64,000 nucleotides of DNA from Vitrella brassicaformis. Its lineage: Eukaryota; Sar; Vitrellaceae. Numbering within the stretch: position 1 is the stretch's first letter; the number at the start of each line of letters is the position of its first letter. Positions 1 to 10,112 of this stretch are shown here, one piece after another. Where the stretch lies: the NCBI GenBank assembly GCA_001179505.1, contig CDMY01000635.1, forward strand, positions 31,061 to 95,060, written 5' to 3'. The notes beneath the pieces are model-generated. The model did no database searches. It saw only the letters and a program-made list of their open reading frames with translations, and was not told where the DNA came from. A program made the translations under genes and the position numbers.

Positions 1-364
1 ACTGACGCTGCAGCTTGCTCAAATACCGACCAGACAGCACCTGCAACAAGCAAGACACACACAGCCGTTTCCGCATTGTTACTCACTCACTGCATGATCT
101 GATCACCTGCAGGAACTCCCACTGCGTCATGCGCACTCGCCGACGAAACCGTGCATACTTGTTCGGCTGTTTGTTGCACAGCCTCTTGAGGTAGGTGCGC
201 ACGCGTAGGCGGAGCCTCAGCTTGAGAGTCATGAGCTGAAGCTCATTCAGATGGGGCGCTGGCGGCATTGCTCCTCGCTGGGCAGTCGGCGGCGCGGTTC
301 TAGAGGGCAACACCAGGTTGCGGGGCTCCACTTCAGCCTCTCCTTGTAGCAATGTCTTCCACAT
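1..364 (-). CDS. Unknown protein, 5' part only (runs off left edge)
   Basis: The ATG is at 364 (MWKTLLQGEAE...) and the frame is open to about 107. A GT-AG intron at 41-106 then joins in phase 0 to a second exon reading VLSGRYLSKLQRQ that leaves the window. The visible part is very basic, with an Arg/Lys-rich stretch around residues 48-78 (LRLRVRTYLKRLCNK and KYARFRRRVRM) before the splice. It is the left member of a head-to-head pair with the methyltransferase that starts at 632. I do not recognise the family. Without the splice the ORF would end after VIRSCSE, so the intron call rests on the consensus acceptor (ttgttgcag) and the continued basic, Leu-rich character. Confidence 0.5.
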
Positions 365-631
365 GATTGAGCCTTCAGCTTAAAGCGGACCCCGGATTCT
401 GGCACTGCAAACTTCGATTCGTAGTGCCGTTCTATGCGCGTTCCTCTGCCGCTTTCAACTTGAAGTTGCTGCTCTTCTTGAAAAGACGCCCCCAGGCCCC
501 CACAAAAAGCTCGCGAATGTGATGCCGTTCCCCTTGATAAGACCGCATGAATGATGTGTCGGCCTGAGGTACAACCTTGGCTATAGCCTATTTGGTTTCT
601 CAACACATTCCCTTGAAAAGATCCGGGAAGG
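365..631. promoter_or_regulatory. Divergent promoter region with AGCTCGC motif
   Basis: This 267 bp non-coding gap separates two start codons that face away from each other (364 on - and 632 on +). It contains AAAAGCTCGCGA at 504-515, a variant of the motif shared by the divergent gaps in this window, and two CTTGAAAAG stretches (about 477 and 612). Promoter function is inferred from position and shared sequence only. Confidence 0.45.
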
Positions 632-1875
632 ATGGAAAGCGCCAAAGCTGCTGTTCGTCATGCGTATCTGAGAATGGCGCCGGTGGATCAGGTGCTGCAG
701 ATGTGCAGGGGGATCTCTTTTGCTGACGATTGTGAGGTACGCGTCAATTGGCCATCGGGCGCCCCGCATCCCTTGGGCATCCCTTGCTTGCCATGCAGAT
801 CCAGGACTGGTTCTGTTCTGAGGTCGTCAATGGCGCTATTGCTACCAGGCGTCCGCCGTCCGTCGCATACACAAGCCGTCTGATGAAGCTGTTAGTGCAA
901 GACATCGAGCTGCAGCAAAGAGAGCCGTCCGATGCTCTTCTGGAGACCACCTGCACACGCATGGAGCAGTACAGCGCCGCCTCCAAAGAGAAGCCGCCGT
1001 GCTTCGTGACCTACATACTGCCTGAGGGGGAGCCGGTGTCTTGCCGCATCTACCAGGAGAAGAATGAAGTCGGCCTTCGGCTGTGGGAGGCGGCATTCTA
1101 CCTTGCCGAGTATTTCTGGACGTTTGCTGACCTGCTGGATGGCAGGCGGTGTGTGGAGCTTGGCAGTGGCGTGGGGCTGGCGGCCATTATGATATTGAGG
1201 AAATGTCGACTGGGGACGTTCGTGTTGACCGACTATCTGCCATCCATTCTAGCCAACCTGCGCTTCAACTTGGAGGTACCCTCGGCATCGTCCGCCACTC
1301 CACAAGTGACAGCTTCCGTTGACTAAGTGTGTGCATGCAATGCAGGAGAATGGCATTGCCTTGTCCGGTAGTGCTTCAGAGGAGCCAGCGAGTGTGTCGG
1401 TGGAGCTGCTCGACCTCGAGAAGAACCCTGGTGTGAAGTTGGGAGAGCTGCTTGCACGGGGCATCGATACTGTCGTTGCGTCAGACGTCCTCTATGACCC
1501 AGGTACGCGTGTCACAACCAAAGACGGCCACGCACTCCATGTACACATGCGTCTGTCTGTCTGTCAATTTCAGATTTAGTCAAAGGTGTAGTTCACGCCC
1601 TTTCCGTCTTGCTGCCCCCGCCCAAGGCCACCGCCTCGCATGTCCCCGTGGCATACATTGCAGCCACGCGGCGCAACGACCAGACGATGGACATCTTTAG
1701 GTCTCTGTGTGCCGACGCTGGCCTGACGGTGGAGGTGGACAAGAGGGAGGTCCGGCATCTGTTTGAGTATGACAGGCGGACAGTTGAGATGTTGAGGATA
1801 ACATGCTGTGTCGGGATGGGGGCGGGGGAGACGGGTTGTGTGGATGAGAGAAGCCACGCCGTGTGCGTGGGGTGA
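632..1875 (+). CDS. EEF2KMT: Protein-lysine methyltransferase, EEF2KMT/FAM86-like
   Basis: Four exons are supported: 632-736, 799-1275, 1346-1502 and 1574-1875, giving about 346 aa. An N-terminal RRPPSVAYTSRLM segment matches the HPPSVKY region of human EEF2KMT. The Rossmann core follows, with LWEAAFYLAEYF, the SAM-binding motif I VELGSGVGLAA, LTDYLPSILANLRFN, and the post-motif VVASDVLYDP. The C-terminus (VAYIAATRRNDQTM...LFEYDRR) also aligns with the family's end. Family members trimethylate a lysine of translation elongation factor 2 in the cytosol. The start is the first ATG in frame and the length fits the family. Substrate specificity is inferred from the family. Confidence 0.85.
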
Positions 1876-2215
1876 TTTGTGGCAAGATGCAGACAGGCTT
1901 GTGTTCGGTGTTTGTGGATAATCACCTTTCACAATTGAGTATCTCCCTCGGTCATCTTCACACACACACACAGACAGCACAGCACATGTATTGATTGACT
2001 CACCGCGCCGCCATGACGCGTCAGGGCACACACCGTCCCGTCTACCTATAGAGGAAAAATACGCTGTGAGGCCGGCCTCCTCTAGTAGTGTACACACGCG
2101 CGCACAGAGCTAGCCTGGCCAGCCAGCCAGCCAGCCGTGAACATCAATCAAATCATCCAAGTCCATCACTCCTCCCCCGTCACATACACAGATATACTCT
2201 TCTGCCTCATTGTCG
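1876..2215. other. Tail-to-tail intergenic spacer
   Basis: The 3' ends of the methyltransferase (+) and the aspartoacylase (-) face each other here. I see only short repeats (acacacaca around 1960, gccagccagccag around 2120) and no convincing gene or RNA. Confidence 0.5.
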
Positions 2216-4052
2216 CTACCCAGAAGGCCTGCAGGGGTCGCAACAGGCACATCCATAGTAAACCAGGCGCACAGCCACCTGAGGTCCAACTCGAGACACG
2301 ACTGGCTTTCGCTGAAAAGTTCTTACCACATCCTTCTCATAATAAGCGGCCTCGTTGACGAAGAGGGCATAGAGGTCGTTGCGTGTGTCGGCCGTCATCA
2401 TGCCGGCGTCATCGGGGTCTGTTGGCGGCATGCTGCTGGGCTCGGCCGCTTCCTTCTCGCCTGGTGATGGCTTGATGCTCTCATCCTGACCGGTCGCCTG
2501 GATGTCCCCTGCAGGCCAGGCAGCACACACAGACAACAGATATGTAGACCGGGGAGGGGAGGGGCGTGGTACATGTGGTCGTGTTGGTGTCCTGTTGTGT
2601 TCCGCCCTCCCTCACCGATATGGAAGTGTCTTGTGGTGTCGTCGAACATCTCGAAGGCATTCATGCCGTTCTTGAGGGCACAGAAGTCCTTCTCGTCAAG
2701 GTCGGGATGAATGGCGCCACGAATCTCCCCTGCACACAGCGAAAAGAAAGAGACAGCATAAAAGAATGAACCCATCGGTCATGGTGTGCCGGCTGAATGC
2801 AGTGGTGCCCACCGAGTGAGTCTCGTGGGAATGGAACGGTGCCGATCCTCTCATAGACCTCGAGTGTGCAGCTCTGCTGCCGCGCCCTCTTGAGGGCCTC
2901 CTTCTCGCTCAGCAAATTGTTGCGGCTGGCCCACCCCCCACAGACAGACAGGCGAACACACACGCACATTGGTGTGCGTGTCTGTCCGCCCTGTCTGTCC
3001 GCCCTGTCGGCACTTACAGTTCGATGTAGTCGAGTGCATGCAGCAGGAGCCTCTTGGTGTCGAGCAGCAGATCTGCCTTCAGCGTGCCGTGAGGTACCGG
3101 ACCAACCTCCACTGTCATACCTGCATACACGCATGCATATTTTGATGCATGACATCGACATTACACAGACATCTTTCCTGTGTGTGTGTAGGTGTGTTGG
3201 GCGGACCTGATCTCGCGACCGTGGGCAGGAAGCATGGCTCTTCGTCCTTGGGCCACGTGACGGTCTTGATGGTCGGCTCCAGCAGCGACATGGCAGCAGC
3301 TACCTGTAGCCACACACACTCAGGACGTCTCGACGCTGTACATACATTTGGGCTGACTTGCTGACATGCGCACCTCGAAGGCGAATGCGTCTCCGGGAGC
3401 GAATATGAGTGTGGTGTGCATGTTGGCGGTCGTGTTGTGGAGGTCGAGAACGAAGTCCATCCTAGGCGTGGGGGACGCCTTTGGCCCCAGCTCCTTGTCG
3501 AGCTGCCTGGCCCTCCGCAACTCGTAGGTGATATCGTCATCATCTTCGGCGCTGCCGCCCCCCTCCTCATCGGCATCCACCGACACCGTCAAGTTGTCCA
3601 GTGTGAACACACGGTTGATGTCCTGACCAACACGCATGCAATGCAGGTGTGTGTGATGTGTGAGGCAGTGAACCAGTCCATGCAGTGCACCCCCCCTCCG
3701 CCCTGGGGAACTGTCTGTCCGTGTACCTTTTACCTGGTCGATGTATCGTCTGCATGCCGCAATGGCCTCCTTGTTGACGAGCACCGGATGCACATCGAAC
3801 GACTTTCGAAAGAGCTTCCCCCTTGACCTCTGGAAGTACTCGGTGAGGTGCACGCCATTCAGCTCGTTGCCATGCGTCCCTCCGCATATGGCCACATTCT
3901 GAGATCAACACACACCACAGAGCTCAGCATTGGGCAAATGGTGCGTTCTTCCCACGCCACTACCTGACCTTGACGATGTCCTTGTCCCCGATGTGGCGCT
4001 TCGAGAGAAAGGCGAGCCTCTCCTCCTGAGACAAGCTGCTCGGGTTGCTCAT
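2216..4052 (-). CDS. ASPA: Aspartoacylase family zinc hydrolase
   Basis: This multi-exon gene starts at the ATG at 4052 (MSNPSSLSQEERLAFLSK). The order of motifs is that of aspartoacylase: AICGGTHGNELNGVHL (zinc His and Glu of the GGxHGNE motif), HPVLVNKEAI, DINRVFTL, DFVLDLHNTTANMHTTLI (third zinc His), VEVGPVPHGTL, IHPDLDEKDF, and near the end ALFVNEAAYYEK. Family enzymes hydrolyse N-acetyl-aspartate or related N-acyl amino acids to acetate and the amino acid. One intron (2926-3017) has a CTGTAAGTGCC-type donor and holds an internal hairpin. The tail after AAYYEK ends at 2216 and could be altered by one more splice. It is paired head-to-head with the C11orf54 homologue at 4207. Confidence 0.85.
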
Positions 4053-4206
4053 CGCAATAGATCTCGGACAAAATGCGTCAGTAATGGATCAGATGGACGT
4101 GTAGGCGTGACCCTGACGGACTCCTTCTTCCCCGTCCTCTGAGCTAAGCTCGCAGTCGAGGAGGGGGAAGGGGAAAGGGGGGAAAGGAGAGAGAAGTCTT
4201 CTCATT
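4053..4206. promoter_or_regulatory. Divergent promoter region with CTAAGCTCGCAG
   Basis: This 154 bp gap lies between the aspartoacylase and C11orf54 start codons. It contains CTAAGCTCGCAG at 4144-4155, 52 bp before the right-hand ATG, followed by a purine-rich stretch (gagggggaaggggaaagg). The motif recurs in the other divergent gaps. Confidence 0.55.
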
Positions 4207-5672
4207 ATGTCGACTGTAGCTCCAGAGCGCCACAAGCTAGATCCACCCCCTCTCGATGAATTGGCAAACGCGCTAAGTGACGGTTTGGCGCGGTTCTTTG
4301 CGGATGTGCTTGTGGAGGTCGTGGACTGCCCAGGTGACGACAGACAATTCCACGCGCACACACTGCAGTGCGCCCTGTAGCCTGCAATCGTGGCTGGGAA
4401 ATCTTGTTGTTTGCAGATCTGACAGCCGCGCCCTTTGGGTGTGCCTTTTCTGCCCTCGGGGGCGACCCATGCATCATCGGTGAGGCATCTCAGCAAGCGC
4501 ACAAACGCTCTGGACCCATGAATGAGTGCATTCAGATGTCGGCGGGGTGGACAATCTGTTCCCGTGTGCGCGGAGGGGCAAGTACTTCGATCTCTCAGCT
4601 ATCGAGCAGCAGATAGGCGCGGGCCGGTCGTGCTTCATCGGCGCTGGTGCGGGCCCCTTCCAGGAGGTCCAGCACAACTGCGAGTGGATATGCAACGTCA
4701 GACTGCCTGAGGCCAATGAGTCGAGGTGCGCCGTCATGGAGGGGACGGACAAGGGGAGCGGCTACACCATTGAGAGGCCAAAGACCACCTGCTTTGGCAT
4801 ACTCGGCAACCTATACGCTTGCAAAGGTGAGCAGAGGGCAGACGCGAAGCCGTGTGTGATGCATATGCATGTGTGTGTGTGGATGTGACTGCATCCGTGT
4901 CGTGTGGGTGTGCAGGTGAGCCGTGCAAAGTGCTGCACATCAAGGCCGGTCGGCGGACGGGCAAGGATCCCTCTGGCAAGGACCTCCCCCAGTGCCTCGC
5001 ATCCATCCTGGCGTCCTCTTTCCCCTCCCGGCCGGTCTCTCTGGGTGGTGTCATGGCCATGCACGCTGGCAAGGCGCGGCTGCACATCATGTCTGACTTC
5101 ACCGACGACCCCATCCGCAGCAATGATGCGATTGAAAACTGGCTCAACTACTTTGAGGTGCCTGCCCCCATGACCTTCATGTTTGTGTCGACCTCCATCG
5201 ACCCTGGGATGGACCTCAGGTCGGTCGGTCGGTCACTCAGTGGGTGGGAGAGAGGCCCCCAGCATGAGAGTGGATGCGTGTTGTGTGTTGTTTGTTGCAG
5301 GACTGTTCACACTCACGGGTGGCATGAGGGCAAGTATGGGGGCCACTATCACAACGACACCACACCAGATGAGGTCAGGGGGTGGGTGGGCAGGGATGCC
5401 ATGCCATGCCGGCCTGCATGCCGGCATCGTGGGCTTACAGGGATGTGTGTGTGTGTGCCTGCGCGTCTGCAGGTGAGCTACGAGGTGTATGTGAATGTGG
5501 CCGAGTGCATCTACCGCATCGATAGGGTCAGTGAGGGGGCAATGGGGAGAATAGACAGACAGCTGGACGAGACCGCGGACACCTCCCTCTCTCTCTCTCT
5601 CTCTCTGTGGGTGTCTGTCTGTCTGTCTGTGTGTAGGTCTCTCAAACGCCTGACTTCAACCGCCCATGTTGA
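4207..5672 (+). CDS. C11orf54: C11orf54-type ester hydrolase (DUF1907)
   Basis: Seven exons (4207-4333, 4417-4479, 4536-4826, 4916-5219, 5301-5373, 5473-5526, 5637-5672) join with consistent phases to about 315 aa, the same length as the human protein. Diagnostic stretches are VVDCPDL near the N-terminus, IGAGAGPFQ, LHIKAGRRTG, MAMHAGKARLHIM and DPGMDLR, followed by the metal-binding HEGKYGGHYHNDTTPDE region and ECIYRIDR near the end. Family proteins are zinc-dependent ester hydrolases of unclear physiological substrate. The intron after 5526 carries (CT)n and TCTG repeats. The exon structure is among the most secure in the window. Confidence 0.9.
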
Positions 5673-6132
5673 TGCTGTCTGCCCTAAGCGATGCTGCTTT
5701 GTCTGTGTCTTAGTTGCGTTTTCGTCTGTGCATCCATCCCGTGTGTGGACGCTAATGATGGGTGCCATGTGGAGACGACTCAGGGATGAGTGTGGAGGCT
5801 TGAGCATTCACCTACACCACACGTGGTTGCGCCCCACTCAGACTCACGCTTCATCACGGCTGAAGAGCCGAGACACTCGCCGGTGACCGGCCCGACAGAC
5901 AGACAGGCAGACAGACAGAGAGACAGACAGGCAGACGACTGTATCTCATTCACAATGAATTCGTTGAGTTGATGCACAGATGCACCCAGACACAGTCAGA
6001 CACACACACACACACACACACACACATCCACACAGCAGGCACGGTGTGTTCCTGCCTCACACACGGCTCGAAAGTCTACATAAAGGGCCATGTGATGCGA
6101 GGGCGAGGCGAGGCAGTATTGGCAAGTGGGTG
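5673..6132. repeat. Tail-to-tail spacer with microsatellites
   Basis: This spacer separates the C11orf54 (+) and MORN (-) 3' ends. It contains a (CAGA)n tract around 5897-5937 (gacagacagacaggcagacagacag) and a (CA)n tract at about 6000-6026. No gene is evident; short ORFs here translate to repeat peptides only. Confidence 0.6.
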
Positions 6133-7715
6133 CTAGTTGTCGGCGTCATCGTTGGCGAATTCCAGTCTCTTGCCGTCGGCCCACTCGCCCTTCCTTGATA
6201 CACCTGATTGATTGATGCGATCGGTGGATGCGTCAGTGTCAGTCAACGCATTCATTCGTACGGCAGGCGAGACAGACACACTCAGATGAGTGAGATGCGG
6301 GAGGGAAGGTGCGTCCGTCCAAACGTTTTTATTTACCTTTAGCGTTGGTGTATGTGCCTTTGCCATGCTGCTTGCCGTCCTTCCACTCGCCCTGAAACAC
6401 CAGCCAGCCAGCGCCAGCCACATGCCTACAGTCTGACTGTCTCCTTTGAGTGAGTCCCCTGTCTGCCTGACCTGGTAGCAGCGTCCGTCAGCCCACGAGA
6501 ACTTGCCGAATCCGTGTTTCTTGTCTTCGTGGTACTGACCCTCGTACGACCGGCCGTCGGGCCAATGCATCAACCCCCTGCCGTGCATGTGGTTCCGAGC
6601 CCACTGCACACACACGACAGACAAGAAAACCAAACCGTGTGGTCGGCTGGGCTGTCTGGTCTGGATGTGTGTGGGTAGCTTAGCTTAGCTTGGCTTACCT
6701 GTCCCTCGTAGCACCGTCCGTCGGCCCATTTGTAGGTGCCTTGTCCGTGGATGTCGTTGTCCATGAAGTGGCCCTCGTAGGTGGAGCCCTCCGCCCATGT
6801 GAACACCCCCTCGCCGTGCTTTTTGCTGCCCCTGCAGTGCACTCATTGAATGCAGTGCACAGTGAGTGAGCCAAGCCAAACCGTGTGTATGTGGATGTGT
6901 ATATGTGTGTGTGTGTGTCTCTCCTGTCCATGTATGACTACTTGTAGTATCCCTTGAATGTCGATCCGTCGGCCCATTTCTCGATGCCATAGCCTTCCTG
7001 CATGTCCTCTACCCAGTCTCCCTCGTAGCTGCATCCCACCCACACAGGAAGGCACCAGGCACACAACATGTCGAGACACTCACGTTCTTTCTTCTCTCTC
7101 TTGCATCAATTGCCTGTCTCTCTCGTTGGTTGCACGTTTGTCTTGCTTACCTGGATCCGTCAGCATGTGTGAATGTGCCCTTGCCGTGTGCCCGGTCGTC
7201 CTTCCACGCGCCCTCGTAAATGTCGCCGTTGTTGTGAGTGAACTTACCCTGGCCCTGCAGTATACCAGAGACAAGCACGGGACTCAGTGAGTGAGTGAGT
7301 GAGTCGTCTCTCCATTTGTTAACAGATCATTGACAATCTCACTCACATTGGCCCGATTGTTTCTGAATTCTCCCTCGTATTTGCCTCCGTCGGGTCTCTC
7401 GAGGACGCCGTAGCCGTCACGCACATCACCAAGCCACTCGCCCTCGTACTTGACGCCCCCTGATTGCAATGCACCAGTACGTCAGCACTCTCCCGGCCCG
7501 CCTGCTGCATGTCCTGGTACATGTGATTGATGTCCATCCACTGACTGACCTTCGAGGACGACGAGTGGTCGTTTATCCCTGGCGTGCGGGTATGGTTCGC
7601 CTTTGAGTGTGGAGGCGGGCTGGGTCTCGTTAGGATGTGGCGCCTCCTTCTCGGTGAAGAGCTCGATCTTCTGCTCGTGGGACGTGTCGGGCTGGAAACA
7701 CGCACACTGACCCAT
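6133..7715 (-). CDS. MORN-repeat protein with N-terminal acylation signal
   Basis: The ATG at 7715 gives MGQCACFQPDTSHEQK: Gly2 plus Cys4 and Cys6 is a classic myristoylation/palmitoylation signal for membrane anchoring. After an acidic linker come about nine MORN repeats spread over several exons, for example KYEGEWLGDVRDGYG, IYEGAWKDDRAHGKG, YEGDWVEDMQEGYG, TYEGHFMDNDIHGQG and SYEGQYHEDKKHGFG. The protein ends in GEWADGKRLEFANDD. MORN proteins of alveolates often act as scaffolds at the cortex or the division apparatus; that role is inferred here. Introns fall between or within repeats, as expected for repeat-by-exon growth. The closest kin cannot be decided by eye. Confidence 0.8.
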
Positions 7716-7818
7716 GATTGACGCCACGCCAAACAGGCTGTTTTTTTCGAGACTGCGAGATAAGACTGGGGGCCTGCGTGGGGGCCGTTCTCGGCAAACC
7801 CGACAGTTGTTTGAGGCA
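7716..7818. promoter_or_regulatory. Divergent promoter region (degenerate motif)
   Basis: Only 103 bp separate the MORN and metacaspase start codons. CTGCGAGATA at 7753-7762 (reverse complement TATCTCGCAG) is a weaker match to the shared divergent-gap motif. Confidence 0.4.
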
Positions 7819-9860
7819 ATGCCTTCCTCCCGCAAGGCCCTCATCGTCGGCGTGTAAGATGCACCACACAATGTCATTCATTACGCAGCCAACTCCAAAC
7901 TGATGGCCAGCGTGGGGTGTGTACGTGTGGTTCAGGACGTACCAGGATGTGCCAAGCCCTGAAGTGCCGTATGTCTGACATGAGCAAAGCTCGGTCGCCC
8001 ACATCTGCAGTGACACATCAGTGTTTCCCTTTCATGCAGACGGTGCTGGGGCACTGCCCGTGACGCCCAGCTCTACAGTGCTCTCTTGCAGAAGCACTAC
8101 AGCTTCGACAGCAGGGACATCCGGCTGCTCGTCGACACACATGAGACGAGATACCTGGACTGCCGGCCGACCAAAGCCAGGGTGCTCGACGGGATGTGCT
8201 GGCTGGTCGACGGCGCACAGACCGGCGACACCCTCGTCTTCGCATTCAGCGGCCATGGCACCCACATTCAGGTTGAGGATGGAGGCAAGATGGAGGACCA
8301 CAGTCAGTATGAGTGTCTGGTTGTCGAGGACGATGTTCTGCTGCTCTCGGAGATGTACACAAGCCAACAACACACACCACACACAACACCATACAGGCAT
8401 CAGACACGTGTGTTCTGGCGTTCTCATATTCTCCGTCATCAGATGGGCCGCCACCCACCAGCTGCCCCCTGGCTGCATGATGACCTGCTTCATGGACACC
8501 GCACACGCACTGCGGACCCTCGACGTGCTCGGGACGTGCTCACACGCCCGCCACATCCCCAGGGGAATGCCGCCTCAGGCCGAGGGCTTGAGGCACTTGG
8601 CGGCGAGGCAGTGGCCGGCCTGGTTCGCCCCCCACTTGTACCCCGCCAAAGCCTTGGGGCTGTTCCCTGATGGAGTCAATGGGTTTGTCTTCGCTGCATG
8701 TGCGCCGCGACAGACCGCACAAGAAGTGCATTCGTACGGGGACGGCGATGGCCATCCACAGGTAAGGAAGTAGGCGATGGATGGCAGAGACACACACGTA
8801 CGTGTCTTGATGGCTGCGATGATTGCTTGTCTGTCTGTCTGTCGGTGTAGGGTGCACTGACACTTGCCGTCGCTACTGTGTTGGATCATCTGTGTGGGCG
8901 GCCGGTGTGTATTGGCGACGTGTTCCGGGAAGTGGAGGCCGTCTTTCGTTGCTACTATCAGCAGAATGTCCTGCACTGCCCGCAGACACCTTTGCTAGCC
9001 CACAGCAGAACCTCACTACCATCAGAGTGCTCATTCATTCTCCCTACCACTGGTATGTATGCGCTCATGTCTCAGACACAGACGTGTCAGACTGTCTGAC
9101 AGGTCTGTGTCTCACTGTCTTTGCTTCTTCTGTTGCAGCTTACGGCCCCGACGGCCATACCAAGTTCCAGCCCCTCCCTCCCCTCTGCCTCACACCACAC
9201 GTCATGCGGTCACGCCTCCCAGCCATGACCATGGCACCGCCAAGCCAACAGCACCCGCCCCCGCCTCCCCCTCTGCTGGACATGCACCCACCACCCACAC
9301 GGATGCCCCCGTCATCGCTCTCGAGCTACGTGCCGCCGTCCAAGAGGCCGCGTGCACCGCCGCTCTCTCCCTCGTGTTGTGGGTGCCGCAGGAAGCCCTC
9401 TGTGCCGAGGCTGGAACTGACAGCGGCCAAGCTGGAGAGGGAGATGACAATGCTGCAGAAGGAGATAACCGACCTAGAGATGAAACTCACGGCCAAGACC
9501 AAGGCGTTCGAGCACAAGGTCATGTCTCTGCAGACAGTGAGACGCTCCCAGTCGGTCCCGGTGCTGCCCATGACCACCAGGAGCTTCCGCCCACCACCAC
9601 AGCAGCAGCAGGAGAGAGGGGCCATACATCCGCTCCCACATCACCCACACCTAAATGCGGAGAGGGAACAGCCCGCACTGTTGGTGGGTCATCGGATGCG
9701 CCAACTGGATTCTTTCCCCGACCATCTGCCGAGGGCCACGCTCGAGACGGGAGCCATATGGGTGACATGTGTTGACGGGTCACGTGTGTTGATTCACCCG
9801 CCAGTGCCCACCATCTTCCCACACACAGCACAGGGAGGGGAGGGGGATCTGGTGGCCTGA
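7819..9860 (+). CDS. Metacaspase-like protein lacking catalytic Cys, with C-terminal extension
   Basis: Six exons (7819-7853, 7889-7918, 8040-8354, 8443-8761, 8851-9052, 9139-9860) keep a single frame for about 540 aa. The caspase-fold signatures are MPSSRKALIVGV, CWGTARDAQLYSALL, LVFAFSGHGTH with the catalytic His intact, and HQLPPGCMMTCFMD. The usual D-x-C-H-S-G is D-T-A-H-A-L (GCA at 8501-8503), so the nucleophile is missing. The region after that (FVFAACAPRQTAQE, GALTLAVATVLDHL) is still metacaspase-like. The last exon adds about 240 residues: a proline-rich stretch and then a predicted coiled coil (LEREMTMLQKEITDLEMK). The two tiny first exons are the least certain part. It is likely a pseudoprotease or regulator. 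Confidence 0.75.
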
Positions 9861-10112
9861 GTGAGGGAGGAGGGTGGAGTGGGCAGTTGAAGGTGGTAGG
9901 ACTGACATGTGATCTGTGGCCTGCCTGGCTCTAGGTATAGGGACAATATATCGGACTCTGTGCACTGACTGACGCATTGGATTGAGCGATAAGAGATTAC
10001 TCGACAAGCCGTTTAGTCTACACACACCATGACGTACGTGGTCTGGCCGTCACCCATCCATCCACGTACACTCGTCCGTCCCAGGCCCCAACACATCCAC
10101 CCCGCCTGTATA
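9861..10112. other. Tail-to-tail intergenic spacer
   Basis: This 252 bp stretch lies between the metacaspase-like gene (+) and the DCAF5-like gene (-). No gene, RNA or notable repeat was seen. Confidence 0.5.

Noticed and set aside
5183-5476. Separate small ORF inside the C11orf54 gene
   Set aside because: It is out of frame with a fully consistent seven-exon model of family length.
8032-8556. 174-codon ORF antisense to the metacaspase
   Set aside because: It is the reverse-strand shadow of the GC-rich coding exon, with no family features.
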